This document shows positions 1 to 11,305 of a stretch of DNA of 64,000 bases, piece by piece. Source of the DNA: Chamaea fasciata (lineage: Eukaryota > Chordata > Aves > Passeriformes > Sylviidae); the NCBI GenBank assembly GCA_029207755.1, contig JARCOQ010000006.1, positions 28,850,522-28,914,521 on the forward strand, in the 5' to 3' direction. The notes beneath the pieces were generated by a model, which saw only the letters and a program-made list of their open reading frames with translations, did no database searches and was not told the origin of the DNA. Numbering within the stretch: position 1 is the first letter of the stretch; the number at the start of each line of letters is the position of its first letter. Made by a program: the position numbers and the translations under genes.

Positions 1-1687
1 TATTGAAAATGAGTAATCCAAGGCATCTATTGTGACAAAAAACCTAAGCTGACTACATATGTACCTAGCACTGAGGCAGGCAATTCTGCTGTGGATCAAG
101 TCTAATTTTCAGTTTGGGGAAGATGGTTGTTGCACACAAACTTGACTGAATATTTAATGACATGGGAATCCCCTTGGATCAATTAGTTGTTTTTTTGTTT
201 ACATTTCCCGGTTTGGCATTGCTTACCACAGTTATAGAGTCTATGCAAGACTTATGCTGCACATGTTTTCAGCAATGACAAATCTAGTATATTCAGTGAG
301 ATTTTTCTCCAAAAAAGAAAATTATAATTTTTTAAGCTGCTACTTCTTACTGAGTATTAGGTCCAAGCTTAGGTTCTTTCTGTCACCAGCATTGATGATG
401 TTTGAAGTTTTGAATGGAATAAGTATTAACCATTAACTTACTTTGGTTTGCATTGAATTGACTTTAGAAAGAGTGTGTGAGCTGAGAAAGGATATATTGC
501 TTTTAATACCTCTAGGAGAAGTAGTTGGATAGAATGCCACAGAAGGACATAATCTTGCAGAAGAAATTACCTCCAGTGACATTACACCAATAAGAATGTT
601 TACCTGCAATTTTCACTCCTCTCTGAATCATTTAAAGAAAGGAAAACACTACAACTTTCATTTTCTTTCTGTGACACAAACTTTACAAATTTTTTCAAAC
701 TGCAGTGAGGTTTTTTTAATCCTTTATCCATTTGAGGGTGTACATTTAATTCAAGTGGTGCAGCTGACACAGGTTAGAAGGCAGAAACCACAGATTTTGT
801 ATTTAATAAAATTAAAAGAATGTCTGATTATTCATTCTTAACAAGGATCTTAAGAGTCTTCAGAAAAAGCAATTACTGGAAGAAAAGGAGATAAGAAACT
901 GGATGGAAAAGACTCAGGCACTGCTGCTTGGTCATATGAAACTGGCAATAAATGCTGAACATGAATCAGGTCTACATGCACAGGAAAGAAAATTAGCATA
1001 TTTCAAGTATAGGCAAACAGTATCCACTTCAGGGAGTCTTATCAGATATGGTAGACAAAACTTGGTGAAAGGAAAATGAATGTAAAATGAAATAGTAGTA
1101 GGGGGTTGATTTGTTTATTTGTTTTCACTTGAATTGCTTTCAGTCCAAGGAAGTACAGTAAGTGCTAGTTTGAACTACCACTCTTTGGGAGTGGTATAGT
1201 TTATATTTTCATTTATACAAATACTCTAGTGAATGGCTATGTGACAGTTTCATATATCATTGTTTCAATATTGATCAATATTGCAGAGGTTTAGGTGTGC
1301 TGGAAGATAAAAAAATCATTCCAGCTTTGAATAGAATTGCCAAAATGAAACATTATCTTGACAAAGAAGTTCCAGATCCCTGGACTTGAAACTGGATTTC
1401 AGAGAAGCATAAAGACCACACCAGCCATGTTCCATAAATCCTACCCCTTCAGTTTAATTAATTTTCTTAGCTTTATTCAGCTTCAAAGGCATTTAATCAG
1501 GTATGGATTGAATATTGTACCTAGATTTTCCAAGATTCAATAAATATCTAGTTCTAATTTTATTGTGACCTAGGATCTATTTGAACTTACTCAAAAGGCA
1601 GAAGCATCATACTCCATAACAAATAGTTCCCTGACAGGCAAGGACAAAGACTAAAATTAAGTTTCAGTCCATAATCCCTTTACTCAC
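1..1687. other. AT-rich unique sequence, no gene seen
   Basis: Every frame is broken by stops within about 80 codons, and the short open frames (for example near 254-436 and 596-841) have no recognisable domain and no convincing splice context. I see no repeat family here. Confidence 0.6.
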
Positions 1688-2171
1688 TGGGCTTGGTCTG
1701 GTGGGGATGGAGTTAACTTTCTCTATAGCAATCACTGTGCTGCTGTGGTTTTGATTTGGGACTAAAATGCTGCTGTTCACACACTGATGTTGGAACTGTT
1801 GCTGAACAGGACTTGCACAGTGTCAAGGCTTTCTCTGTTTTTTACTCTACTTGCCCCCCCCCCCCCCCCCCCCCACAAGAAGGAGGCTGTGAGAAGGAGG
1901 CTGGAAGTGGACACAATCAGAACAGCTGTCCTGAGTTGACCCAAGGGTTGTTCCATGCCTTATGACACCGTATGCATAAGTAAAAGTGGTGGGGCATTCT
2001 TTGCAAGGTGGATGCTGTCCAGAGACTGACTGGTCACTGGTCTGCTTCTGAGAGGAGCTGAGTGATTGCCTTTTTATCACTAGTGTTCTTTTTGTCTTTC
2101 CCTTCATTTATTAAACTTATCAAGTGAATTTTTCTCAGTTTTGCTCTGCCTGTTCTTCCTCCCACCCAACG
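1688..2171 (+). mobile_element. Avian ERV solo LTR, 3' truncated
   Basis: The start reads as a 'ggcttggtctggtggggatgg' type block followed by 'agttaacttt', which is the U3 start I recognise from a common avian ERV LTR family. It is followed by the block around 1795-1840 (gctgaacaggacttgcacag, then gtgtcaaggc), the cacaatcagaacagctgtcc block and a plus-strand ATTAAA poly(A) signal at 2110-2115. A degraded TATA-like stretch (gcataagtaaaag) lies near 1972-1984. The usual terminal block ending in ACGACA/ACCACA is missing, so the 3' end is lost. No internal gag or pol sequence and no second LTR are adjacent, so this is a solo LTR remnant. It is the same broad family as the minus-strand LTR at 58868-59443, but its middle part differs enough to suggest another subfamily. 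The family name is not asserted. Confidence 0.75.
1854..1874. repeat. Poly-C run inside the LTR (21 C)
   Basis: Twenty-one consecutive C residues lie within the U3 region of the LTR. LTRs of this family often carry a C-rich stretch at this point, so slippage expansion of that stretch is the simplest origin. The short proline-run open frame crossing it is an artefact of the repeat. Confidence 0.95.
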
Positions 2172-5100
2172 CATGCTTCCTAAGATGGACTTTTGATCAC
2201 ATATCTTTGCTGCTTTGTCACTGACAGCATCATCGTTTTTCTGTGTATGACATGCTACAATGCTGTAAAATGCCAACTGTGCTGAGAAAATTATTACTCA
2301 TAATTTGCAAATTCAAGGTGGGTTCTCATTTTATGCTAGAAACATCAACGATTATGTCTGGGCAAATGTTATAAAATTTTAGTTTTAGAATTTAATTTTC
2401 AAAGTGGTGCAAACACCTCCCCTAAATTCTGGTTTTGATGGTTTTCTGGTAACTAAACTTTCCCCAAGTACAAATGCAGTCATTTGCTCAAATGCCAAAG
2501 TGCTTCAAAAAACTCATTCCATATTCCCTACCATAATATTCTTCCTCGTTTTTGCTTGTACTCTACATTATTGTGCTTAAAATTTGATGGACATTATGGA
2601 AATATCCAAATCTATACAGGGCTTAAAACCCAACCAGCCTTTAGCACTTTATTTTCACATAATTTGTGTTGCTTCAGGCAAACTAAACAAAATCACTTTC
2701 AATAATGTATGCTATATATATCAGATACACTTATATTTCTAAATTCTTAGAGTATATACATATACTTACACACACAGTTTCAAAATTACTGTTGAATCAA
2801 AGCAACATTTTAAAAGGTGTGATAAAAACCAGCAGCTCAAGGCATTTCTGTCCAAGTTGTTTCCATTAAAGATATTGTTTGATATCATTCATCTTCACCA
2901 TGTTGTGTTTCCTTTGGGCTTCTATTACTATACCTGCTATGTCAGTCCCATTGTAGCAATGAAAGTGATTTATCAAGCACATTAAATCTGCAGAATCTCT
3001 AGCTAGAAAAGCTATTTTTTCAAATATTGTGTCTCAGATGTGTCGCATTTAACCTGCCCTGAACTCCTGAAACAACTCTGTGCTCCTTTTAAATGAAATC
3101 AAATTTGATTTTATTAGCAAACTTTTTGCCTCCGTGTAACATAAAACATCAGCTGCTGAAGTTAGATGTCTTGCAGAAGCTTAAGAATTATTTACACAGG
3201 GAAAGCCAGCTTATCCCAGAGAGTCTGTCCCTCTTAAGGTTATCTTTCCCTTTAATCTCTGATCTGTCACTGTCTCCTTCAATTTTCTCTCAACATAAAA
3301 TTTCCTGGCTGTCTCCTAAGATGATTTCTGCCATTTGCCTCACTGGGCACAGTGTGCCAGGCTGTGCAGGCTAGCTTGTGCTACTTTGTCAAACCAATTC
3401 CTGATTTAGAACTATCTATTAGATCATCCTGAAGTCTTCCCTTTTTCTGTGAACACTAATTTTGACACATCTGAGAGAGCACAGGGAAGAACATAAAAGA
3501 CTACAAGAAGATGCTGAAGGAAAGATGAAAAGAGCAGAGCACATTTAGCTTTGTCAGATACAAATGAATAGATGTAAGATGACAGATACAAGTGTGAGGA
3601 GTTAGAAGAATTTTTCAGGTTGGTCAGAGGAAATAATCAACATTCATGGAATAACTGTATATGATGGATGTTTTTTAATGGTGTATATAGTGGTGTCAAG
3701 TATTTTCTAAACACACTAATAAGGAAAGTTTTCTGTTTTGAAGAGCTTGAAAAGTAAGGTAGACATTTTCAGGAGTGGGGACAAGAGTGAATAACCAGCA
3801 CCTATAGGCCTCCTTCTACTGTCTGTTGTGGGGGATATCTGCCCTGAAATTCTTTTCTCTCTCCCAACCCTTTTTGTTAATTTGATAGATTAAGTAAGAG
3901 GAATGAAAGGAAACAGAACTAAATGAATATCGACTGAACTAGATATACATGGAAGTGCATTTTCAGAGGAATAATTCACATTTTCTTTCACATACTGACA
4001 GATAGGTGTAAGAGATCCTCACTAGCTTCTTTTTTTAGAGTTGATAAGAATTCTTTTGCAGGAAGAGCAGATTTCTCCTTTGAAGGAAAGATATTAAGGT
4101 TATAATAACTCATCTACCTTTTAAAATTATTATAACATTTTCCAGCAGTGGAATCTCTAAACTACAGGGAGTAATATAAAAGCTTTGAGCTGACTTGATA
4201 CACATGGGTGAGTTTCAGCATCTAATAATAAAAGATGTATTTACTATATCTCTGATGTAGCTTTAAAACCTAAAGTCACTTTATCCTACTCATAAGTAAT
4301 CTCACTCAGTGCCAAATCTCCATTTTATTTCACTGAATTGAAAAACTCCTTTTACCTGCCATATAATAATACAGACCAAATAGATATAGCCTTTAGATAA
4401 GTTATCATCCATTCCTGTTAGGCATGGCTATCACTTTCAATGTAAGGTTGTATGCCAGTGGGCTGAACAACCAGCCAAGGAAGATGAATAATGTTCTCCC
4501 CACTGCCAGAGTTTCGGGGCTTACTGTTATTGATTTATAAGACAAAATATTTCAAACAAAAAATCCAGCCAGAAAGAGCCAGAAAATTTTCAGCTTGATC
4601 TCAACTACTTCTGCCCTTCAGGCAGGGTTGATAAGGTGGAAATTCTGGCTATTACCACCTTGCCTTAATAATTCTGAAACAGTCTCTGTGTTACCACCTC
4701 TGCATGTAGGCATTGAGGAAATTCTTTAATTTCTGTGGAATACTTTTCACAAAGGTGCAATTAATACTTATTTTATGTGGAACATAAGAAACAGACATAT
4801 GATGAGATATGGAAGATACAGTCCTGCTTTTAATCTTGCTTTATTTGTTGGTCATTTAAAAACACTGAAATGCTGTTAATAGTTATCTTGGGCAAATAGT
4901 GAGAATATTCAGCTGCTGGATTATTTCACTGTACCAGCTCAACATCTTGGGAACAATCATGCACTTTTAGTTTTAAATCCATTCTCCGCAACTCTTTGAT
5001 TACCATTGGAAGGTGGTGATGAAAAGCAAAATACTATTATTAACTCTTTCATTAACATATTTTCCCTGAACTCTGATATAAGTAGGGCCCAGATTGGAAA

Positions 5101-6566
5101 TGAAGGTGAGAAACCAGGCTAAAGAATCACTATTTTACAAGCTCCAGTGGAAACATACAGCATGATGAAACATCCCTGATTCACTTGAATTTCCCAATAG
5201 TCCTACACTTCTTACTATTATTTTACAAATTGATAGTATTACATAAACACACATTTTAGAGCAAGCAGTTTCAGAGGTGTCCTGAAGGGCAGGAGGTTTC
5301 CACCTTCATTAACCTGCCTCACCTTTGGGAAGGAGAGGCAGGCATTTCAGGAGACTTAAAGGACATGGTAGTTTGCATGAAGATCTAATTCCATACTGTT
5401 TTCATTCACTGAGTAAAATTTGTTTAATTAGATGAGAGTTGTACTTCCAGGTTCAGGATGTCTAAGAATTGGAATGGCCCTTTCACCACTTCACTTTCTT
5501 GTGCAGTTCCAATCACATTGGGATAAATTAATATCTTACTCAACATATAATTTATGGCTGTTTTTCTAATTCTCTCATTATACTAACCTATTAATGCATA
5601 AACTCTCCAGATTAATTCATTTTTTTACACAAGCACAAAAAGAAAAATGAAATGGAGAGAAAATTACACCAGCAAAATCCTGGTTATTAGTTAATTTATT
5701 AAGTCTTCCCATGAAGAGTGTCTTCTCTACCAGTATAATTCTCTCACGTTTACAGTCTCTGCCAGAAACTTCATTTTGATTTGGGAAAGGAGCAGATCTG
5801 ACTGGCAGGAGCAGAACTAAGTTGGGCTAAACCTTTCTTCTGATAACAAACCCCAAACCTCCTTGAACTCTGGCTCTACATATGATTTGATTGGGTCAGC
5901 CTGTCCCACTATCTCCTCAAGTACAGCAATCAGACAGTTGTCAGCCAGGAAAAAGTTATGTAGCAAGAGCAATGTAAATTTCATAGCACAGAGTAACTGC
6001 TAAAACTTTTCTACTTAAGTGGAAGCAGAAGGGAGTTTGGCAGCGAGAATGCAACATCCACATACACTTTGTGCTCCCTGAAGAAAAGATTCCTCGGGGT
6101 TATGTGAGGACTGACATGAACAGCTTTGAATATGAATACAGTTCCTCATCTCCTGGGTATCAGTGAGAGAAAATGTCTTGATAAGAATCAACATTACTCT
6201 TTCATATTTTAAACTTGTTATATGCATAAGTTTTAATCTAATGCTGTGGTTGTAAAAAATGACAAAAAGCTGTTAAGAAGGTCAGATACAGAACTTGTGG
6301 ATGAGTCTAAACTTATACAGCAAGGTATTTTCTCAGATGTAACAAGCTTTTAATCTCCAGATACCAATGCCAAGTACATATCTGGACCATCTCCTTTGGA
6401 CTAAGTATGGAGTGAATTGGTTTTCAATGAAGCCAGCAAAAAGTTGGCAAAGTAGCCATTAATTATATGGAAGGGACTCAAGCATCTTGTTGAATTGAGA
6501 TAGGCACTTTGATTTGGTGTCAAGAGAGAGTCTGAGAATAACTGTGAATTTTTGGCATTCTTTGTC
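2172..6566. other. AT-rich unique sequence, no gene seen
   Basis: About 4.4 kb with no coding region, RNA gene or repeat family that I can recognise. The longest open frame (3093-3374, 93 codons) has no domain and lacks a splice pattern. Short TA-rich stretches occur near 2712-2765. Confidence 0.6.
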
Positions 6567-6584
6567 AAAGAGAGAGAGAAAGAA

Positions 6585-6616
<32 letters not shown>

Positions 6617-6841
6617 AGAGAGAGAGAGAAAGAGAGAGAGAGGAAGAAAGAGAGAGAAAGAGAGAGGAAAGAAAGAAAAGGAAGGAAGGAAGGAAGGAAG
6701 GAAGGAAGGAAGGAAGGAAGGAAGGAAGGAAGGAAGGAAGGAAGGAAGGAAGGAAGGAAGGAAGGAAGGAAGGAAGGAAGGAAGGAAGGAAGGAAGGAAG
6801 GAAGGAAGGAAGGAAGGAAGGAAGGAAGGAAGGAAGGAAGG
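6567..6841 (+). repeat. Polypurine microsatellite: (GA)n/(GAAA)n then (GGAA)n
   Basis: All 275 bases from 6567 to 6841 are A or G on the plus strand. The left part, to about 6679, is an irregular mix of GA and GAAA/GGAA units. From about 6680 to 6841 it is an essentially perfect tetranucleotide array of about 40 GGAA units. The 153- and 102-codon open frames crossing it (Arg/Glu-rich, then repeated Lys-Glu-Gly-Arg) exist only because a pure GGAA repeat contains no stop codon. They are not genes. Tracts like this can form triplex (H-DNA) structures and present clustered ETS-type GGAA cores, which is family knowledge and not something shown here. Confidence 0.97.
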
Positions 6842-7167
6842 TATTAAGACATGCCCATAACCTTGTACTAACTTTTCTGGGCTACGATTATCCAGCCTTC
6901 TCAGTAGGCATATGCTTTGCAGCAGTAAACTCCATCTCTGTGTTCATGTGTATGTCTGAATGGCCAACACTGTAACAAGTTCTGAAGCTAAATATTAACT
7001 CAGGTTAGGAACTATGCACTGGCTCTTCTCTCACATATCATTATTTAGTTGACCTCATACTGCACCCCAAAGACAAAGGTTGTTTTAATACTTCTCTGTG
7101 CTTCTTCACTCCTGGTCTGACATACTTGGCTGATCATCCCTCCATTTCCCTTCTCCTTTCAGATAAC

Positions 7168-7182
7168 ATATATATATATATA
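7168..7182. repeat. (TA)n run
   Basis: An uninterrupted alternating A/T dinucleotide stretch of about 15 bases. Confidence 0.9.
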
Positions 7183-9078
7183 TCCCAAGGTGTTCATGCT
7201 GTAAGTGTAGGGTGTTTTTCTCTAAGGTTTGCTCTGTCTTTTTCTGTGATTCAGATCCTGAGTATTTATCGTACCTTCAACTGAAATTAATTCTTGGCTT
7301 CTGTCACACTTCTGTCCCTCAGCAGATGCTTCATCTTCCCCAGCTTCCTTCTGGTTTCAGTTTTTTCTTTTTCTTTGTTGTGCCATTTTAAAATTACGTA
7401 CTTTATTATTTCTACATATTTACCATTTAATTTACAATCTTGCAGCTCTAGTTATTTTTAACACCATGTGTAGTTTAAGTACTTACTGAAATGAAGTTTG
7501 AAATATTTCCTCTTATGCATGTTATTTTTTGAGTTAATCTCTCAATTGCCATGTCCAGGATTAAATGATTCTGTGAATATTTGCTTCCTTTATTTCTTGG
7601 TTTATATCTAGTAACTGAAGATTCTCATAGATATCTTATTACTGGAGTTATTTTTTCCCTCTAGAGACACCATGAAGCTCTGTCTGCTTATCTATCTGAC
7701 CCAAAACTTCCCAGCCTCATGCTTGAAATTCATCTTTTATCATGTGTCCCAACATGACTTTGACTCCAAAAGATTGTGCTTTATGCCTCTCATATCTTTC
7801 TTATTTCCTGAAGTCTTTCATATTCTTTAGATAGAATCACCTTATGTCTTTATTTCTGTCAGTTCTGAGCAAAGCAAACCTTTTCATACCTGTGTTTCTG
7901 CCATGGCTGCTCTTCTAACATGCTTCTGCTATGTGGAGAAGGTTATTTCTCAGGTCTCACACTAAGAGCTCTTGTTTTTTCAGTTTTGCCACTGAGACTG
8001 CTGGCAATAATATGCAGCATTTCAATTGCTTTCTGCTGATCAAACACTAATTTCCTCAGCTGGATTAATCTTTCACTATCGGTTTCAGCTAGCTGGCTAC
8101 AGCTCTCATTGTATGAGTACCTTCTGCTTACTATCCATTTTCCTGACCTCTGATAATCTGTTATGCACTGTTGTGCCTTATCTATCTGATTTCTTTTTCC
8201 CTGTATATTAAAACTACAAAAAGATGTGTAGAAAGGTTAATAAAACAGAATATTGATCCTCAGAATGGGAAGCAAATGTTTTTACTTAGTTTTAAAAGTC
8301 ATCACAAAATTTGCTTTGCTACACCATGGATTTGATCAAATTTGATGGAAAGGAAGAAATTCTATGTAGTCATAAACTTCTTTTATCTCAAGAATATGCA
8401 TTAGTGCAAAATTATAAACTTTAGAAACTTTTGTTGATCCTCATCACCCTATTTCAATCTGTTTTCAGTCATCATGAATTGAATCTGATCACAGTGAAAA
8501 CTAAAGAAGGCTGTTTTCTTTCCTTCAAGCATTATGGTGGATAGTATTTTCATTTAAACTCCCTTCTGAAGTGAATGCAAACCAGGCATCTGTAGAACAT
8601 ATGAAAGCCAGCTACTAGTGAGATGCCTAAGAGGATATTTACAGGACTGTAAACAACTGAGATACCACCACTTATTGAAATACCCCTTGTAGGCATTTTA
8701 TTCAGATTTACTGCAGAGGTGCAGTAAATGTGTACAATTTTTCCATTGCAAGTGTAAGATAAAATGCACTAATTTATATTATCTGAAGACTGTTTAAAAG
8801 TAAAGAAATAATTTGAAATTTTATTTAAATGTATGTCCTTCTAGTTTTAGGACTATGAACTGAAGGATGGCTATACTTTGCTTCGAGTAATAACCCAACT
8901 GTTTTAGAGCCAACTGGCTTACAAGACAATAAAATTTTGTTTTTCTTGTGATGTTGTTTAACTGTTAACTGCTCTGATGTAATTTACAATGGTTTAGTTC
9001 TAGTTTTTTTAATTCCTCCTTTTCTTATTTGCTATAAAACTGAAGTGGCATTGAGTTACCATTGGTTAAATGAGCTAA

Positions 9079-9127
9079 ATGGGTCAAGATTACTTGACCC
9101 ATCAAGATCTAGATGGGTCAAGTAATT
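9079..9127. repeat. Palindrome plus third copy of ATGGGTCAAG
   Basis: ATGGGTCAAG at 9079-9088 is followed after 4 bases by its exact reverse complement CTTGACCCAT at 9093-9102. A third, direct copy of the motif begins at 9113 and continues to about 9127. The first pair can form a 10-bp stem with a 4-base loop. The origin is unknown. Confidence 0.9.
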
Positions 9128-9479
9128 CAGAAAAAAACCCACTTCCTTACATATGCCTATTGATTGTCATTACCTAAATCTTCTCTTAAAGATTCTTATT
9201 CACCTTTTAATACAACTATTTGGATGGCTTAAAACAAAAGATAATTTTAAAACAAAAAGTATTTATACAGTACCACAGACAAACTGCAAGTATTTATCTG
9301 GAAGAAACTACTGGTACTGAAGTTCGTCAGACTTTTCCAAATTAAGAGTTTGCATGGGGTTTTGCAGACAAGAACATTTCATTTTTCCTTTAAGCCTTCT
9401 GTATTCAAAAGATGCTACAACAACCACAGAGGAACCTCTCTCTTTTTGTGAAGTAGATTCAACCCACCCACTGCAAGGC

Positions 9480-9720
9480 TCTGATGGTTGCAGTGTGCTG
9501 TTTGACCTCTTTCTGTGCTCCCTCTTTCAGGGGAGAAGGTCTCTGGCACTGTCTGTCAGCATTGCCAGCAGGTCTCCACAGCTGCACCTGCCCTGCGCAG
9601 TGCACCTTGACACAGAGAGCTGCCAGAAGCCTTCTCTCTTCACAGCTCAGTGGAGCACTGACAAATCTGTCAGCAGTATGGGGCTTTCCTCTTATCCTTG
9701 CCACCTCCTCACCCCAGATA
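9480..9720. other. GC-richer patch, origin unknown
   Basis: This interval is clearly richer in C and G than its flanks (for example ctgcacctgccctgcgcag near 9580-9600). Overlapping frames stay open on both strands: plus 9354-9938 and 9484-9873, minus 9459-9704. Simultaneous openness on both strands is what a stop-poor GC-rich patch gives by chance, and two of the frames run on into the adjacent CR1. It abuts the outer side of the CR1 3' terminus, so it is flank and not part of that copy. It could be an old unrecognised repeat. Confidence 0.4.
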
Positions 9721-9984
9721 TCACAGAATCACAGAATATGCAGAGTTGGAAGGGACCCACAAGGATCCCCAAGTCCACCTGCTGGCCCTGCACAGGACAG
9801 CCCCAAGAGTCATACCGTGTGCCTGAGAGCATTGTCCGAGTGCTTCTTGAGCTCAGTTGGGGTGGTGCTGTGACCACTTCCTTGTGGAGCCTGTTCTGCT
9901 GCCCAAACACCCTCTGGGTGAAAAACTTTTTTTTATAATATCCAAACTAACCCTCTCCTGACACGCCTTCAGGCTATTTCTTCA
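9721..9984 (-). mobile_element. CR1 LINE 3' end (5'-truncated)
   Basis: On the minus strand this ends in the characteristic tandem ATTCTGTGA-type octamers (seen here as tcacagaatcacagaat at 9721-9737) next to the gagttggaagggaccc block. The body (ctggccctgcacaggacagc; gtgcctgagagcattgtcc; cctctgggtgaa near 9911-9922) follows the avian CR1 3' UTR and end of ORF2 in order, and continues to about 9984. It is a typical 5'-truncated CR1 insertion of about 260 bp. CR1 mobilises by target-primed reverse transcription and usually leaves only such 3' ends. Confidence 0.92.
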
Positions 9985-11232
9985 TGCTGGTAGGTTGTGA
10001 CCCAGCATTAGACCACGTAGCTGCTATGCTTTCACATGGCTTGATGCTAAGCATGATATTCAGTGACTTTCAGGTTGCAACTCACTTTATATATTTGAGG
10101 GGGGAAGTGGAGGAAAAATGAGTATTTGTGCAAACACAGGAAAATCTGGCTTTGAGGGTTTCAGTCCAAGGCTGAAAAAAAGTAGGACAAAGTAAATAAC
10201 TGGTATCTGAAAATCTGTCTCACTGGGATGATAATTGTAAATTGACTACGGTTCCTTGTTCCTACAGTATTAACACATAAAAAATTACAGTAAATAATAA
10301 TTGTTTTTCTAGAAGGATCAAATTCGTTTCATGCTACAGTACAGTAATACAGTAGCACACTGCATTAATACTTTAATTCAATTTTATAGAATTCTTTTAT
10401 TGCAGAGATGTATCAAGGTACATAGCTTGGCTTTGCTAAGCTTTGTAGGAACCTCTTCATTAGTTTCAATTTACATGGATACATGTCTCTTGTGGTGCAC
10501 TTTAATTTGTGAATTCAAACCCTCGAATAGCACCTGTGTTCCCTTCAAAACATAAATTACATACACAAAATTAGATCCAAAGGATTTATAGCAGTACAAA
10601 GTCAAACTCCTAAATACCAGCCTCTCTTTAATGCTGGAGATGCTTGAAAATTCCAGTCACATCAGGTGCCAATACTAATTTTCACTAAGTCTCCCAAAAT
10701 CAGCTTTATTATAAGCCCTAAAGCCCTGACAGATAGTGCTGAACAGCTGGATATGTTGCTCATAGCCAGACTCTGCCAGATGCCCTCAGTAAAGATATTT
10801 CTCTTTCCTCAGAGGGCATGCCTTGGTCAGCTTGCTCAGGTCCACATGATGGGAGTGTCCTTAGTTCACAGTCCATGGCCAAGAGCACCATCCAGGCTGG
10901 AGAACTTGAAGGGAGCCCAAAAAGAGGCCAAATGTTCAAGGGAGCAGATCGTCAAAATAAAAATGTTAACACTGAGAGCATAGCCTCAGCTTACCTCCAG
11001 TTTTCTAGTCAGCCTCTGTTTACTGCTATTTGCTCAATCACCATCAAAAGAATAAAGAAGATTTATCTGATAACAACATTCCACCTACTCTTCTGACTAT
11101 TGGCTTAAGCCAAAAAATAGTTGCCTGTTATGGCAATATTTGAGCATGTACATGGTGGGGGTTTGGAGAGAAGAGGAAGAAGATGGAAAGGAAAATGGCA
11201 TATCCTCTCTGGGTTTTTTTGTCGTAATTGTG

Positions 11233-11237
<5 letters not shown>
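9985..11237. other. AT-rich sequence, no gene seen
   Basis: Open frames at 10666-10983 (105 codons) and 10818-11096 overlap in different frames and show no domain. I checked whether they form a retrocopy ending in the poly-A at 11238. There is no AATAAA just upstream of that run, and I do not recognise a protein. Confidence 0.55.
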
Positions 11238-11280
<43 letters not shown>

Positions 11281-11305
11281 AGAGAGAAAAAAAAAAAAAA
11301 AAAGG
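11238..11305 (+). repeat. Poly-A / GA low-complexity tract
   Basis: A run of about 40 A, then a short GAGAGAGA stretch, then about 17 more A, all purine for 68 bases. It produces an artefactual poly-Lys frame on the plus strand and a poly-Phe frame on the minus strand. It could be an expanded poly-A tail of a decayed retrocopy, but I see no recognisable body upstream. Confidence 0.95.

Larger units (their letters stand above)
6842..9479. other. AT-rich sequence, no gene seen
   Basis: No coding region is recognised. The interval holds a short TA dinucleotide run (7168-7182), a T/pyrimidine-rich stretch at about 7290-8200 of unknown origin, and the small palindromic motif cluster at 9079-9127. 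Confidence 0.6.

Noticed and set aside
6514..6975. 153-codon open frame (Arg/Glu/Lys-rich)
   Set aside because: Produced by the GA/GGAA microsatellite, which has no stop codons. Not a gene.
9354..9938. 194-codon open frame, longest in the window
   Set aside because: Its C-terminal third is antisense CR1 3' end, the rest lies in a GC-richer patch that is open on both strands, and no domain is present.
10666..11237. Possible retrocopy ending in a poly-A tail
   Set aside because: No recognisable protein, no AATAAA before the A run, no flanking direct repeat that I could find.
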